Positions 12,256-23,920 of a stretch of DNA of 64,000 bases are shown in pieces. Under the pieces are notes generated by a model. That model saw nothing but the letters and a program-made list of their open reading frames with translations, was not told the origin of the DNA and made no database searches. A program made the translations under genes and the position numbers. The stretch's first letter is position 1; each line of letters opens with the position of its first letter. This DNA is from Diploscapter coronatus (lineage: Eukaryota > Nematoda > Chromadorea > Rhabditida > Rhabditidae). The DNA is taken from NCBI GenBank assembly GCA_964036155.1, contig OZ038422.1, forward strand, positions 70,827,201-70,891,200, given 5' to 3'.

Positions 12256-15200
12256 ATGGACGTTGGTTGGCATCTCAACGAGTCTCTGCTGCCTTCGCTC
12301 CTCAAAAATGTGCCTTCTGACAAAAAGAAGCTCTATGCTGAATTGTGTGATGTAAGAGTTTAACCAGAGCTGCTGGCGGTGCGGAAAATCGCGCACCGCA
12401 AGAAAAATTTACCGTACACACCGCAAACAGCTCCGAATTTATTTCGTTTTGAATAAGAAAATGACAAAATTTCAGTTGGACATGCGTTCCTATGGTCTGC
12501 CGTGCATTTCGGATGCAACCAATAAGGAGAAGGGAATCTTCGAAGGGCCTGTCGTGCTGCAGCTCGTCAGATACAGGTACGTTTCAAAAGTTTAGTAGGT
12601 TTTAGAAAAAAAATTGCACTTTTCTTTGACAAGAAGGAAAAATATTTTCCCTATCATTTCAACATGATACTCGTGCTCTGAGTGCACTTGTTTCAACTTG
12701 CAGAAACGCCTCTGTGCCGAAGATCAAAGACGGTTCGACCTCGGCCCGCGACTGCGTTATTCGAGTGCACCTCACTGATGGACAACAGGCCATTTCTGGA
12801 CTGTTCTTCGGAGAAAACTGTCCTATCAGGTTGGGCATTTTGGTATTCATCGAACGATCTTTCTTGAATCTACTGAAAATGTTCAAACAGTTCCATTAGC
12901 ATCTCTATCCTGTGTTTTAGTTTCCGGTTTCTAATTGCGTTCTTTAGATAAGCATATATTTCATTTTCAGTGCTGACACTCCTCCCGGCACGAAGCTGCT
13001 ACTGAACGGCAAAATTCAACTGGAGAGTTCCATCCTGCTGCTCAATCGATCGAACTGCACTGTTTTGGGAGGAAAGGTGCCGCAGCTAATCGAGAAATGG
13101 AACATTGAAAATGTGAGAGCAATTCCCGAATACATGGCAACCTGTAAATGACGAGATATAATAGGAGTTGGTAGAAAAAGGAGACACCCCGTCATTTAGC
13201 GTTGCAATTTTCAGTTCATTGCATCATTCACCGACTAGCGAATATGTAAATTTCAGAGTGCATTTCGCGAATCGATGGGACCCCGAAAAGCGGAAAACAC
13301 GGCACCGAAATGGATCTCGTTCGGCAAGCGAATCGACCCTGGAGGAGCACAGACGCCTAGGAATTTCAAGGCCAACGACGTCATCAAATCTGCTATCAAC
13401 AAGGAGAAGGTGAGAATTTTTTTTGCCTTTTCTACGTTGGAAAAGCGTTCACGATTTTCTATCATTTCATCTTGTATCTTTAAAAAGTGATACAACTCAA
13501 GGGAATGAGACTCTTCAAAATTGCGTTTGTTTAGGAGCCCGGAGAATCGGACGATTTCGACAAGGCTCGGAAGGAGACGATTAACGCAGCCAAAGAGGAG
13601 GCTGCAGGCAAGAAGACTTTCGCTGCTCCCAACGTCAACATTCCACAGCCCGTCAAGGTTTGAAGGTGGAAGAATTTTTTACTTCAATTTGAATTTTCAG
13701 AAGGAAGAACCGAGACCAGCTCGAGTTGAAAAGCCTGCTCCTACAACTGAACAGAATGAAAGGAAGGGCAAATTTGGCAGAAGAGGGAGGCGAGGAGATG
13801 ACGAGGATGACAGACCTGTGAGTTGTTTTTCATTCAAAGATTTTTTCAAAAAATTTTTCAATAGGACGTATTATTTGAATTCCTCAATAGTGTATTTCAA
13901 CCATTATCTCTTCTATCTTTCATTGTCTATTTATCACACATCTTTACCATTTGATCAACAAATACAAGTATTAAATAGACCCTGAATAACGGAAAGGTAA
14001 ATAAGTGAAATCAGCCAAGACAAATAACATTTTCATTCGCTCATTTTGAATTTTTATGTTCAGGTGCCAGCCGAATTCGCCCGTCCTTCAGGTCCAACCA
14101 CTCTGTTCGACTTCATCGCTCCTTCCGTCGGAGAATCTTTCCCTCAAAACTCAGCTCCAGCTCCTGCTGCACCTTCATATAATCAGGTGAGAAGACGTTA
14201 TTTTTCAACAGAATATAAAATGCCGAATTTCACAAGGTACGCTAAAGTTTGGAAACGCTTTAAGGTTTTAGGGAATTCGTAAGTGTTTTCCTGAATGAAA
14301 TTCGAGTTTATCTTGGATAGTTTTTTATCATACAAGCTCAAGATATCTAGTTTATCAATGAAAGTCAGAAATCAAAATCATTCACTTCCATTTCAATGCA
14401 AATTATAATAGCAATAGTTTCCAAATATTTGTCTAACCGTGTATTTTGTTTGATTTTTTATTTCGAAAACTTGTGCATTTTTTGCCTAAATTTTCAGAAC
14501 CAGAACTACACTGGACGAAACAACTCGTACCAGAACAACAGACAGCCACCACAGTCAGGAGGTCAAAGACAGGGATATTCGGGAAGGGGAGGCAGGCAGC
14601 AGGGTGAGAGGCATTCTTTAGAAGTAGTAAATGAACAAGAGAAGTGATTGCAGACGGAGGAGGCAGACAGGGAGGACCAGGCAATCAGGGACACCAGGGT
14701 GGATTCCAGCAGAGGGACAACAGACGAGGAGGTAGACAGGATACTGCAGTCAGAGAGGGAAATGCAGGAAATACAGGAGGCAGATACAGGAACATGCAAT
14801 TTGAAAGTAGGGTTTTCGGGAAATTTAGAAAAGTATTTGCATTGTAGCATCATTGCATGCAAAATAGTATAGGATTTGTTAGGGAAAATATTCTCTTCTT
14901 TACTATTTTGAATGCATCGGATGCAACTAATGCGACTACTTTTCCAGGTTGCCTGTTTCCTTTTCTAAATTTCAATTAAAGAAGTGAGAAAATAAGTTTC
15001 CAAATACTATCGGATTTTCGATAAAGTTACTCCAGTAATTCTGTAGCAAGTATGAAACGGAATTCCTAATCCAATTTTTCAATGAAAATTCTTATTTAGA
15101 AATATCATTGTCTATATTTCTGCGCTGTGAAATTATCTTACGTGCAAATTTCAGACAGTAATCGCCGCCAGCAGAATTACTCCCAGAACCAAGGCCAGTC

Positions 15201-15819
15201 GCAGTCGCAGTACCGAGCTCCTCCACCTGCACTCATGGCTTCCGATTTCCCCTCAGTGAACGAAACAACAAATGGTGAATACCTCATTTCTTTGATTTAC
15301 CAAAACGTAGTTATTCTTCAGCGCTTTCTCAAATGTCAGTGGGAGGACAAGGACAGGGCAGAGGAAGAAATCAGACTCCCAGATGGAAGGTCGGCGATCG
15401 ATGCAAAGCGCCTTGGGACGATGGAGCGGTGAGGGTTTTTTTGTTTTAAATTATTTTTTATCCTATATTTGAGGATTAATTCTTCTTGGTATTCTCCGTT
15501 TTATTTTGCATACTTATTTCTATTTTTATGAAACACTAAGAAAACTTATCCTTGCAAACTGAAATCATTATACAATTATTATCTTCTAGATTTTCCATTC
15601 TACCATTTAATTAAACTTTTCAAGTGCTAGGAATATCTCCCTAAAAGCTATGCAAATTAGTTAATTTATAAGTGCTTGTCTTCTTTTGATCAATGCTTCA
15701 ATTTTCAGTACTACCTAGCTCGCATCATCCGCCTCGGTCCCCAGGAAATGTGCTCTGTCGAATTCGACGGCTACGGAAATGTCTCCACTTTGCCGATCGC
15801 GGTTCTCGTCTACAATTAG
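12256..15819 (+). CDS. tdrd3: Tudor domain-containing protein 3 (TDRD3)
   Basis: Partner and RNA adaptor of topoisomerase 3-beta; its Tudor domain reads methylarginine on histones, RNA polymerase II and RNA-binding proteins. Exons 12256-12351, 12476-12576, 12704-12829, 12971-13112, 13257-13409, 13535-13657, 13701-13817, 14064-14186, 14498-14603, 14654-14806, 15155-15274, 15322-15428 and 15709-15819 give 525 aa. The N-terminal 155 residues match the RMI1-like DUF1767/OB fold (GPVVLQLVRYRN, RVHLTDGQ, PPGTKLLLNGKIQ, VLGGKVPQLIEKW). Next come a charged linker and a short FDFI motif in a proline/alanine segment. A long Gln/Asn/Gly/Arg-rich low-complexity region with RGG repeats follows. A C-terminal Tudor domain starts at WKVGDRCKAPW and contains the expected aromatic residues (W, YY, F..Y). 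Human TDRD3 has a UBA domain that I do not see here. AATAAA at 15930 is a likely poly(A) signal. Confidence 0.93.
12366..12434. repeat. Imperfect hairpin in TDRD3 intron 1
   Basis: The G+C-rich arms GAGCTGCTGGCGGTG and CACCGCAAACAGCTC are inverted with two mismatches. An inner GCGGTGC/GCACCGC pair can extend the fold. The outer GAGCTG/CAGCTC ends recall the hairpin at 10862, but the interior differs. Confidence 0.5.
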
Positions 15820-16063
15820 CTATCTTTGCACAATATGTGTTTGTTGAGTTGATTTGAACTGTTTATGATTCCATATTTATGCGAGGGTTGTTGCTAACTA
15901 CCTGACTCTAGGAAGGTTTTATCGACATGAATAAATACTTTTAGGCTTATGACTGATTATGACCTGTCCTAATTTACAGAGAGATGTAATAACACATGAA
16001 AAGTATCTAACCTATTTTCCTAGCAATTTCTCCGTCAAAATAAAGCTGACCTTCAGGAGTTGT

Positions 16064-16709
16064 ATGTCAAAAATCGCCGGCGCTGCTAGAGTCGTCAAAG
16101 GAGTCGGGAAAATTCAAGCTACTAAGTAAGCAATGGCTTATGAATTTCATCATTGACGAAAAAACTAACCATCGTTTTAGAATTTACCTTTCATGATGGA
16201 GTTAATTATTTTGATAAAAATATTTTCATTTCAGAGCCGCACTGACACTTACTCCAGCTGCAGTGAACCGGGTGAAGAAACTCCTCGAATCCGACAAACA
16301 GGCCAAAGCGCTAAAGGTAATAGTCCGGAAGTTTTACCTTCGTTTTCATATTTGGTTGCATGATTTTTCAGATCGGCATTCAACAAAAAGGCTGCAGTGG
16401 ACTGACTTACACACTCAATTTTGCTACCGAGAAACAAAAATTCGATGAGGAAGTTGAACAGGTATTACTTGAAAACGATATTCATTAACCAAGTTTAGAT
16501 GAAAATTGCAACTTCATTGTTTCTGACTAAACGTTTCAAAAGCGATAGATATTTAGGACGGGGCGAAGATCTGGGTCGACCCCAAAGCGCAGCTGAGTTT
16601 GCTCGGATCCGAGATGGACTTCGTCGAAAGCCGACTCTCAGCCGAATTCCTCTTCAGAAATCCAAACATCAAAGGAACTTGTGGTTGTGGAGAATCTTTC
16701 AGTTTGTAG
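16064..16709 (+). CDS. isca1: Iron-sulfur cluster assembly protein ISCA1 (A-type carrier, mitochondrial)
   Basis: A-type Fe-S carrier used with ISCA2/IBA57 for [4Fe-4S] maturation in mitochondria. Exons 16064-16125, 16235-16316, 16372-16461 and 16557-16709 give 128 aa, the family's usual size. A basic N-terminus without acidic residues fits a mitochondrial presequence. The core reads LTLTPAAVNRVKKLL, then KGCSGLTYTL (first conserved cysteine), then the C-terminal CGCGESF with the other two ligand cysteines. The ATG lies 8 nt after CCTTCAG. It is 244 bp downstream of TDRD3, so the two could be co-transcribed with trans-splicing. AATAAA at about 16984 is a likely poly(A) signal. Confidence 0.96.
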
Positions 16710-17610
16710 TAGTATATTTGCTGGATGAAACTCATTCGTTCACTTACTAATTATCGCCAGTGAAATAACAAAAGCATAATTGCAAAAATCAGATTATTCT
16801 CCTTTATTTCAACTACTTTTGCGATTAAATTATTTTGCATTTTTCATCTGAATTATCGTTTAGATGCGGCAAAATTTCAGATTTAGTAGAGTTTTGAAAG
16901 AAAAATTGTCCGCATCATTTCTCTGGAGAAAATATTTATTTGCCTTTTTCTTTTATGGAAATGTACTATAAAGTTCAGAAGAAAATAAAGTACTACTGAA
17001 AAAATGTATCTTATTCAAAGTTTTCATCAAAATTTTTTTTCAAACTTCCTTTCTTCTTTTCATTTTCGTTATTTTTCGCGCTCTTTCTCCTTTCCTCCTG
17101 TGTTTTCTTTTCGCCCTCCTCCCCTCTCGCTGCATATTGAGAATTGGAGGGAGAAAAGCGACGCGCATGCTGCATTTCTCCTCCCCCTCTTATATAGGCG
17201 AGTTGCGAAAGGCCCGCACTCGGTAGCGAGCCCCCTCTCTGTCTGATTCGTTGGATTCTGATCGCGCTTTCGCAGTGAACCACTTGATTCCCAAAGCCCG
17301 CTGATCTCCCACGACAAACTGCGGTGACTCACGCTGGCCACTGCTCCCCCAGGCATGTGCTGCCCCGTTCGAGTCGCCACCCAATGTCCATGCGCCGAAC
17401 CTAGCTCCTCCTAGTTGATCGCCAGCTCTCTCTCAGTCTCGCTACCAATCAGGGGTCTCATCCTCATTTTTGCACTACCTTACGGTAGCTAATCTCAACA
17501 CATGAAAATACCTACTACTACTCACCAGGGTTAGACTGAATTGAGGTTTGACAGATCAGAATTTTATCTCGCCCTTGCTTTCGTTTTCTATTGCCTCGGA
17601 GTCTTTTGAG
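16710..17610. other. Intergenic region with a G+C-rich, TATA-containing block
   Basis: After the isca1 3' end, sequence from about 17060 to 17450 becomes markedly G+C-rich and pyrimidine-rich compared with its surroundings. CTTATATAGG near 17189 reads as a TATA-like box on both strands. ACCAATCAG near 17443 contains a CCAAT motif. No recognisable protein or tRNA was found; small open frames on the minus strand (for example 17011-17283) are basic and low in complexity. Confidence 0.4.
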
Positions 17611-18256
17611 ACATTCCACGAATAAACAGAACAGCTGTCAAAGGGAGTCCGGACAATTGCAAAAGTGTCCTGGAGCCTTTTTTTCAACGATCATCCCATC
17701 CTATCTTCCATGTTTGCCTTTCTATAAATATTTCTTCTAAGTAAATCTCTTAAGCGGCAATCGTTTCTTCTATTTCCTACCCTAAGATCGATTTTCGATA
17801 TGCTATCAATTATTTATTGTTTTTCTTGAATTTATTCGACCGCATTTAAAACAAAAATTGAATTTTCTGGTAATGACATTACCATAAACAATGGAAAGCA
17901 AATGACAGGATCAGGGATGTCTGAATTGCGGAAAAATTGAACTTGAACTGAACTGAACTTCCAGACAATTCGAAGTTCAGTTCAGTTCGTACAATCCTGA
18001 TTAAAAGAAATATTTATTTCAGTTACAATTATTCCTCATCATTACTGGATGTTTTCGAAAGTTGTCTATATCATTTTTGTTGAAATTTTGAATAATAGTC
18101 CAATAAAAATAATATTCATAAAATATAATATGCCAAATAAAAGAGCTATATCAGGGCTGTAACGGAATTCCGTTCCGTTTGAACATTTAAAATTTTTTAA
18201 ATTCCGTTCCGAAAATTTTCAAAATTTGATTCCGTTAACAGCCCTGGGCTATATGA
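17611..18256 (-). repeat. About 0.65 kb dispersed repeat R, copy 1 (inverted)
   Basis: The reverse complement matches 24814-25420 and 27170-27866 over most of its length, including GGTAATGTCATTACC, a CATCCAGTAATGATGAGG block and a GGACACTTTTGCAATTGTCC block. It begins just past the stop codon of the minus-strand F-box/Kelch gene. It has no coding potential and carries a 95-bp inverted-repeat element at the gene-proximal end. Confidence 0.8.
18152..18246. mobile_element. 95-bp MITE-like element with terminal inverted repeats (copy 1)
   Basis: The ends CAGGGCTGTAACGGAAT and ATTCCGTTAACAGCCCTG are inverted with one base of difference. The interior has a second inverted pair, ATTCCGTTCCG and its partner around an A+T core. 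It is repeated at 27170-27264 and in truncated form at 24814-24884. It carries no open frame, so it would be non-autonomous. Confidence 0.65.
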
Positions 18257-18279
18257 TATTAAACGGCATTATTCAAATT

Positions 18280-19538
18280 CTAACTCTCCACTTTTCGCCA
18301 TTCATTCGTTTGTGGATCGTATTCCTCGATTGAATTATAAAACTTTCCACTAATAAATCTGAAATCCAAGTTAGTAAATAATTCGTATAAAGACATGCAA
18401 AATTTCAGCTCACCCTCCGATTGCATACAATTTTCCATCCGCAGCACTACTAAGCGAATGTTTATTTCTTTCATAATTCATATCAGCGATTTGATAAATT
18501 CGACTACCAACTGGAGCTGAGGGATCGAAGCACAGACAGGCTTTTAATTCTTTCCAACTAAATATATAATGATACATTATTTATTATACAAAATTTACGA
18601 CTTGTGTCCTCCAGTTATGTAAATTTTTCTATTCAGCGATGCAACTCCGGAATAAATTCGTTTTTCTGGAATCTCTCCTACTTCAACCCATTCCCGTTCA
18701 TCGTCTGATAATCGAAATATCTTTTGACTCCACCATCCGTCAATAACTGAATATCCATAATTACGATAATGAATATTCTATAATGTGACCGTATAAAATC
18801 TCATCGCATGTTATTGTTTGAGGACGACTAATCGGACGAGGAAAATCAAGTCCAGTTTCCCATTTTTCATCTATTAACACCTGGATAAATCATTTCATGG
18901 ATTTTTATTCGATCTTCTTACATCAACTCGATTCGTTTCTTCCCATGTGTTAGGATCCAACCCACCCAAATAATAAATTTTATCTTTGAAATAAGCCACA
19001 GATGCATATTTACGCCATTCAGGAGGATCTGGGCCTGTAAAATTCTTTGAATTGATCATTCACGGATTTGTTGAGCAGACCTCTTGAAATTTGTCGATTA
19101 TTCGAGTCAAATATTTCAAATGATTTTTTTCCGTCGCTAATTCCAAAAATCTGAAATTTGAGAAATTATTCAAAATAACGAACATAAGAATTTACTTTAT
19201 TCTGTGTCGTTGCTACTTGGTATGGCCAATACCAATTGTGGAATTTTGCAGTCTCTTCTACTGAGCAGGTAAATGAGTTGAATAAGCATATTCTCCCTTC
19301 ATCTTCATCATTACTTCGATAATAAACTAAATTATTACGAATAGCTTCAAAGTGCCTTACTTAGCTTTCAATATAATTTCTTACGATAGAATAAAGTTTT
19401 CCTCCTGAACGCTGTCGGCAGATATATCCTGATTATTTGCATCATCCATTTATTAGTCCAGGTCAACTGTTCTAGGTCTTTCAATTCGGGATATTTGCAG
19501 ATCAACAATATAATTTCGACTGGTAAGTTGGCTAGCAT
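18280..19538 (-). CDS. F-box-like/Kelch-repeat protein, copy A
   Basis: Probably a substrate receptor of a cullin ubiquitin ligase, by domain inference. The N-terminus MLANLPVEIILLICKYPEL with a following TNKWMMQIIR is F-box-like. Kelch-type motifs follow: ASVAYFKDKIYYLGGLDPNTWEE, VASLNRKIYITGG and LSSAADGKLYAIGG, then a final EEYDPQTNEWRKVES. Several introns are only 40-60 nt. The C-terminal exon is about 18358-18280 and follows a regular TTTCAG acceptor. It is a paralogue of the gene at 25887-27147 in inverted orientation, with matching 5' flank and 3' repeat. Its reading frame can be followed throughout with plausible splice sites. Internal exon edges are by eye. Confidence 0.75.
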
Positions 19539-19733
19539 CTTTGTTAAGAGACCTAAACAATCACCATAGCATTATTTCGAAATGGAAATAGTAAAAGAGT
19601 ATTGATTGAATGAGAAAGTCTGCAATTAATGAGTTTGAAACTGATCACTGAAGAAAGGAGAATGAAACTACTAAATTGATGCTTCGCAGTTTTTATCAGA
19701 CTAAAAATCGATTCCTAACACTTGAAGATGCAT

Positions 19734-20429
19734 GCTGAAATAAAACTATCCGCGTATTTACTTATCGATTGTAAACAACGCAAATGCACACCTCATATCT
19801 TACCTTTTAGTATTTTTGTTAGTGTTTGTCTGTCTGTCTGTCTGTGCATGCTTAGTTCTCCGCACCCATCCACGATAACCCTTATAAATCATATATGGCT
19901 GAAAAAGAAATTTTTGCCTGATGTGCAACATAAAAACCCAACTGGTTTTGGCTTAATAATTGGGCACTTATACCCGAAAAAGCATTTCTTATACAATCAA
20001 GAATGTCAACTGTCAAATACCTCACGAAACTAGCAAATTAGCAGTCTTTCAAAGAATGTATAAGAGGCAGAATTTGACAGAAATTCGTGCATCTCGATGT
20101 CTAAAAGTTGGGATATTACAAGTCAATATATACAATTAAAGCGAGAATATGTTTTTGGCAAAATGGCTGGCGGTTCCAACTATAGCGATGAAGTCCAATT
20201 TCAACATGCAAGTGTTTATTATTCTGTTCTAAAGTTTTAACAGTCCCGTTGAGCTAGAAGAATTTGTACAACATATAACATTCAAAATAAATTACAAGAT
20301 ATCTACATGGGAAGGAATCTAGTGATCGTAGAAAGTGTTTTGGTGGATGTTTCTAGATTGTGCAAAAAGTCAGGTTTTCGGTTAGGTGAAGATGGTTGTT
20401 GCAGTCATTCAACAAGAAGTCGGATGCCA
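19734..20429. other. Intergenic region with a TGTC microsatellite
   Basis: Lies between the 5' flank of Kelch copy A and the 3' end of the astacin gene. A (TGTC)n run occupies about 19826-19846. Open frames here have no family match. The homology shared with the other inverted arm stops near 19733, at CATCTTCAAGTGTTAGGA read on the minus strand. Confidence 0.5.
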
Positions 20430-23400
20430 TTACACGTATCTGTAGGCGACTTGGAATTGGGTGATGTAGTATCTGTTGTAGGCGATGAGTGGAGTTGGAT
20501 TGTTGGTCGACGAGATGACCTTGTTGAAGGTGTTGGTGCAGCAGTGTCTGAAACAGATCAATTTTGGAGCTATTTGAGAAACAATGAAGAAACTGAATAT
20601 GCCTTTTAATGGACTCTTCAATAAACTGAAATGCTATCATCTACAGGTTTTCTTATTCTCCAAATTACAGCCAGACGTGGAAAGAATAAAGGAATTTTTT
20701 ACCTTGGGCTAGCAGCCTTGAGGTCAGCCTTGTTCTTGATCTCGAGTCCTGGAATATCGATGATATTTGTATGCATTCTTTCAAACATTGTGTACCATTG
20801 AATGGGCATCCGTACTGGCACTGGGTGTTGAAGTTTCCAGTGATGTTGAATTGGAGAGTCTTGCCAGCTGGAGCAGAGACCCAGGAGGTGCAGAGAGTGA
20901 AGTCATTTCTGACGGTCTGCGAGTCGACTCCGACTTGGATGAGGGTTGTTTGCCAAGCAGTGGTGGCTGTGAGAGCCGATCCGCATCCAGCTGGTCTCTC
21001 GCTGCACGTGGTTCCACCTGCAAACAGTAGATTCTCATGAATTCATAGCTTGAAGCTACTGACCATAACCCATGGGGCACAGGCATTGGGCACAGTTCTT
21101 CGGATTTCTCTCTCCTCCTGAAATAATCATTGCTTCTTTGAATGGATGGAGTCGTGTGAATACCGTTGACGCAAGTAGCTCCGCTGGCACAAGTGCAGGC
21201 GTAGTGAGTGTTGACGAGCTTAATGTCGTAGAAGGAGACGATTCTGTTGCCCATGGTGAACACATAGTCTTGGTCGCTCGGCCAGATTGAGATGGCTCCG
21301 TCCTGAGAGACGAATGAGTTGGCAGCTGAAAACTCATTGTGCATAGTGGTATGTAAAACCAAAACTGTTATCAAGACTCTCAATATTCAACCTAAACTCG
21401 ATATTTGACTAGTTACAGTAGTGGACAAAAGTAGTATCCTGCCATCGATAATGGTTGCGTGCATGATCTAGACACTCACGATGATGCAATTCGGATGAAA
21501 TTTTGTACACACGATGTGGCCATTTATCATGCAATGAAAGATTGGCGGATTAGACTTTCACAAGTATAAAACTAGGTATTCAATTTAAAGTTTTCATGGG
21601 TAGCAAAATATTTGTGTCCGCTTCTGTATATCCATTATGTTTTATCGCGATCATTTCCTTAAAGTAATTGGCTTTTGAGAAAAAAACAGCGAAAGAATAT
21701 GATCTTCCCTGATAGCGCATGCTACCGTTTCGATCACTAAACCATGATTATTTATATTGCAAGAAAGGAATAGACCATTTCAAAGTCCTCTTATCTGCTG
21801 CTTATTCACTGAAAGTAACGAGAGTTTCTGAAAGAACATACAGTAGTGCATGGTGCTGCCATATTCGTATGGAGTGTAGTTGACGGTTTGAGTAGAGGTG
21901 TACTTGACGAAGTTGTTCTGTCTGTCAGCCTAAATTCATTTTAGAGTTGATTTGCGAGCAATTTTTTTCCAAAAATGTTCACTTACTGGGACGTAGGTCA
22001 TGTCGATGGAGACGTACGAATCACGGTCGTATCTGAAGGAATTCAACTCATATGTAGTGCATTGGCATTTTTACCTCGATTGGAAGTGGAAGACACCGAG
22101 AGCGTGCATCTGGAACATGCATTTTGAAAGACAAGATACAAATGCTCGAAATCATTTCAATTATCATGTAGATTCACTGCGTAGAATGCAACGTTATTTT
22201 AGATCGTTTTTTTCAGTGAATTTTCGAATTTAAAAAAAAAATTGTCAGACTAAACTAATGAGCGTAAGATAGGTACTTCAGTTCCATCTTCGCTAGCATT
22301 TTAGCAAATAGTAATTTTCAAGCACATCCAGAATTCAAATACTCACCGTCTCGTGGACGACGGTTCCGATGACTTCGCATCCATTGCCGATCGAGACATC
22401 CTGGACTCCGCCGATCATACCAATGTTCCTGAAGAGAGGAAGAATAATTTTTATCCACCATTGACAGAAACGACATCAATACAGTGTCGTTGAAAACTTG
22501 CTACAAGGTAGTGATCACTGACATCTAAGAATGAGTAGATTGCTTTTCACAATATGCTCATAGCCATCCATTCATCCATTTCTAGCAGGACAAAATACCA
22601 TTCGCTCTTTGTTAATCACACAGAAAATGCTCACGAGTAGCATCCAGCTCCGTTGATGAAGCGGATTCTGTTGGTGGCAGTGGCGCTCTCGACGAATTTG
22701 AGGCAGGTGCGGGCGGCGAGATAGTTGATTCCAGAGACGATGGCAGCCTTCTTGGTGGCATCGATCGAGGCATCGTAGGTGTAGTAGACAGTGTTGGAAG
22801 CCCACTTGTTGTAGATCTTGGTAACCTGTCTCTTCTCTCTGGCTCCATCAGATTCCTCGGTCTCCCTCTCGTAATCTTCGAATTGCTCGTCAGTCAAGTT
22901 CATGTCTTCTGAAATACGAGTATCATAGCATGTATTTGACACTCTTATCTCAAACTATTTAGTTCTGCACAAAAGAGTGTAAAATAACGGATGTTTGTAA
23001 GTGACGGAGAGATTGAGCGTGCGACGTGATTTTTTGTTCTTGCCTAAGTGGCTTTTTGTCCAATGATAGTGTTTCTTATCTATATTTTTCCAGAAAGACT
23101 GCATTGTTTGACAAAAAATCACTCCGGTATTTATAAGAAATCACTCTGACTCTTCGTCATTTACTAGTTGCGGAGAAATTTCTACCCGTATATCAACTCT
23201 GTGCGAAAAAGACTAGTCAATTTTAGAAGAATCGCATATTCTTTTTTATGATTGTTCTTCTATTTGAACTAACCTTCAACGAAGAGACCGGCAACTCCGC
23301 TTTCTTCGTTGATCTTGGACAGATCGACGACGTTCTCTTCACCCTCCTTGGTCAGTGGCCTCTCCTGTCTGACCTCTCCGATCTCCTTGTTGAATTTCTC

Positions 23401-23785
23401 CCTTCTCGCAGCGGCCTCCTTGTTGTTATTGTTCTGCTTGCGGGCTCTAGCAGCTTGCTTGGCACGGAGTCTGTTCATCCTGGCTTGATTCTTGCGAGGG
23501 TTGAATCCATTTTTCTAAAAATTTGCGTTAACTTTTTCAAACAAGACGTCTAGCTTGATTTTCGATAGATCAAACATATTTGAATGGAGAGTTTGTGAAG
23601 ATTTTTATCGCATTTAAAGGTTCCTAATTTTTAGGACGGACCTTCTCGAATTCCTCTCCCTCTGCATCTGTCATGGCATCGGGATCGACTCGTTTGCGTC
23701 CTGCGGCTTTATCTCTTCCTGGACCGGCTCTGGCGACGACCACAGCCAGGAGAGCTGCGAGAGCGATGAGGGTGAGGGTGCGCAT
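20430..23785 (-). CDS. Astacin-family metalloprotease with EGF and CUB domains (NAS-like)
   Basis: Secreted zinc endopeptidase. Twelve exons: 23785-23642, 23514-23274, 22908-22635, 22428-22347, 22109-22075, 22032-21987, 21929-21842, 21325-21164, 21117-21064, 21017-20796, 20748-20703 and 20547-20430, giving 503 aa in one phase. A signal peptide (residues 1-20, MRTLTLIALAALLAVVV) precedes a long basic and charged prodomain ending at AREKRQ, a furin-like site. The catalytic domain has the zinc motif HETMHALGVFHFQSR, split by an intron after the first HET, and the Met-turn YGSTMHY. An EGF-like module (YACTCASGATCVNG ... CAQCLCPMGYGG) and a CUB domain (CG, NFNTQC, IKNKADLKA, AYNRYYITQFQVAYRY) complete it. 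The domain order matches the EGF/CUB subgroup of nematode NAS proteins. The gene sits inside the loop of a large inverted duplication. Confidence 0.93.
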
Positions 23786-23909
23786 CGTGACGATGGAGCT
23801 GAGCTGGAAGCTGTTCCTGGCCCGAAGTTGTTCGGATGGAGGTCGGGAGAGGGGTGAGCAGTTGACTGCTACACTGCTGCGGATGGATGCCGCTCATTTG
23901 CCGGACTTA

Positions 23910-23920
23910 CCTTTTATAGG
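23910..23920 (-). promoter_or_regulatory. TATA box of the astacin gene
   Basis: On the minus strand CCTATAAAAGG stands 125 nt before the astacin ATG, in a G+C-richer stretch. The spacing allows a transcript start near 23880 and a leader of about 100 nt without an intron. Transcription start is inferred, not observed. Confidence 0.6.

Noticed and set aside
13253..13495. Minus-strand open frame inside TDRD3
   Set aside because: Antisense shadow of TDRD3 exon 5; the plus-strand frame gives the conserved protein in phase.
17190..17384. Overlapping minus-strand open frames in the G+C-rich block
   Set aside because: Basic, low-complexity sequence without family match; open frames are expected where G+C is high.
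17360..17385. GTTCGAGTC resembling a tRNA T-loop
   Set aside because: The flanking bases do not pair into a T-stem and no acceptor or anticodon stem fits.
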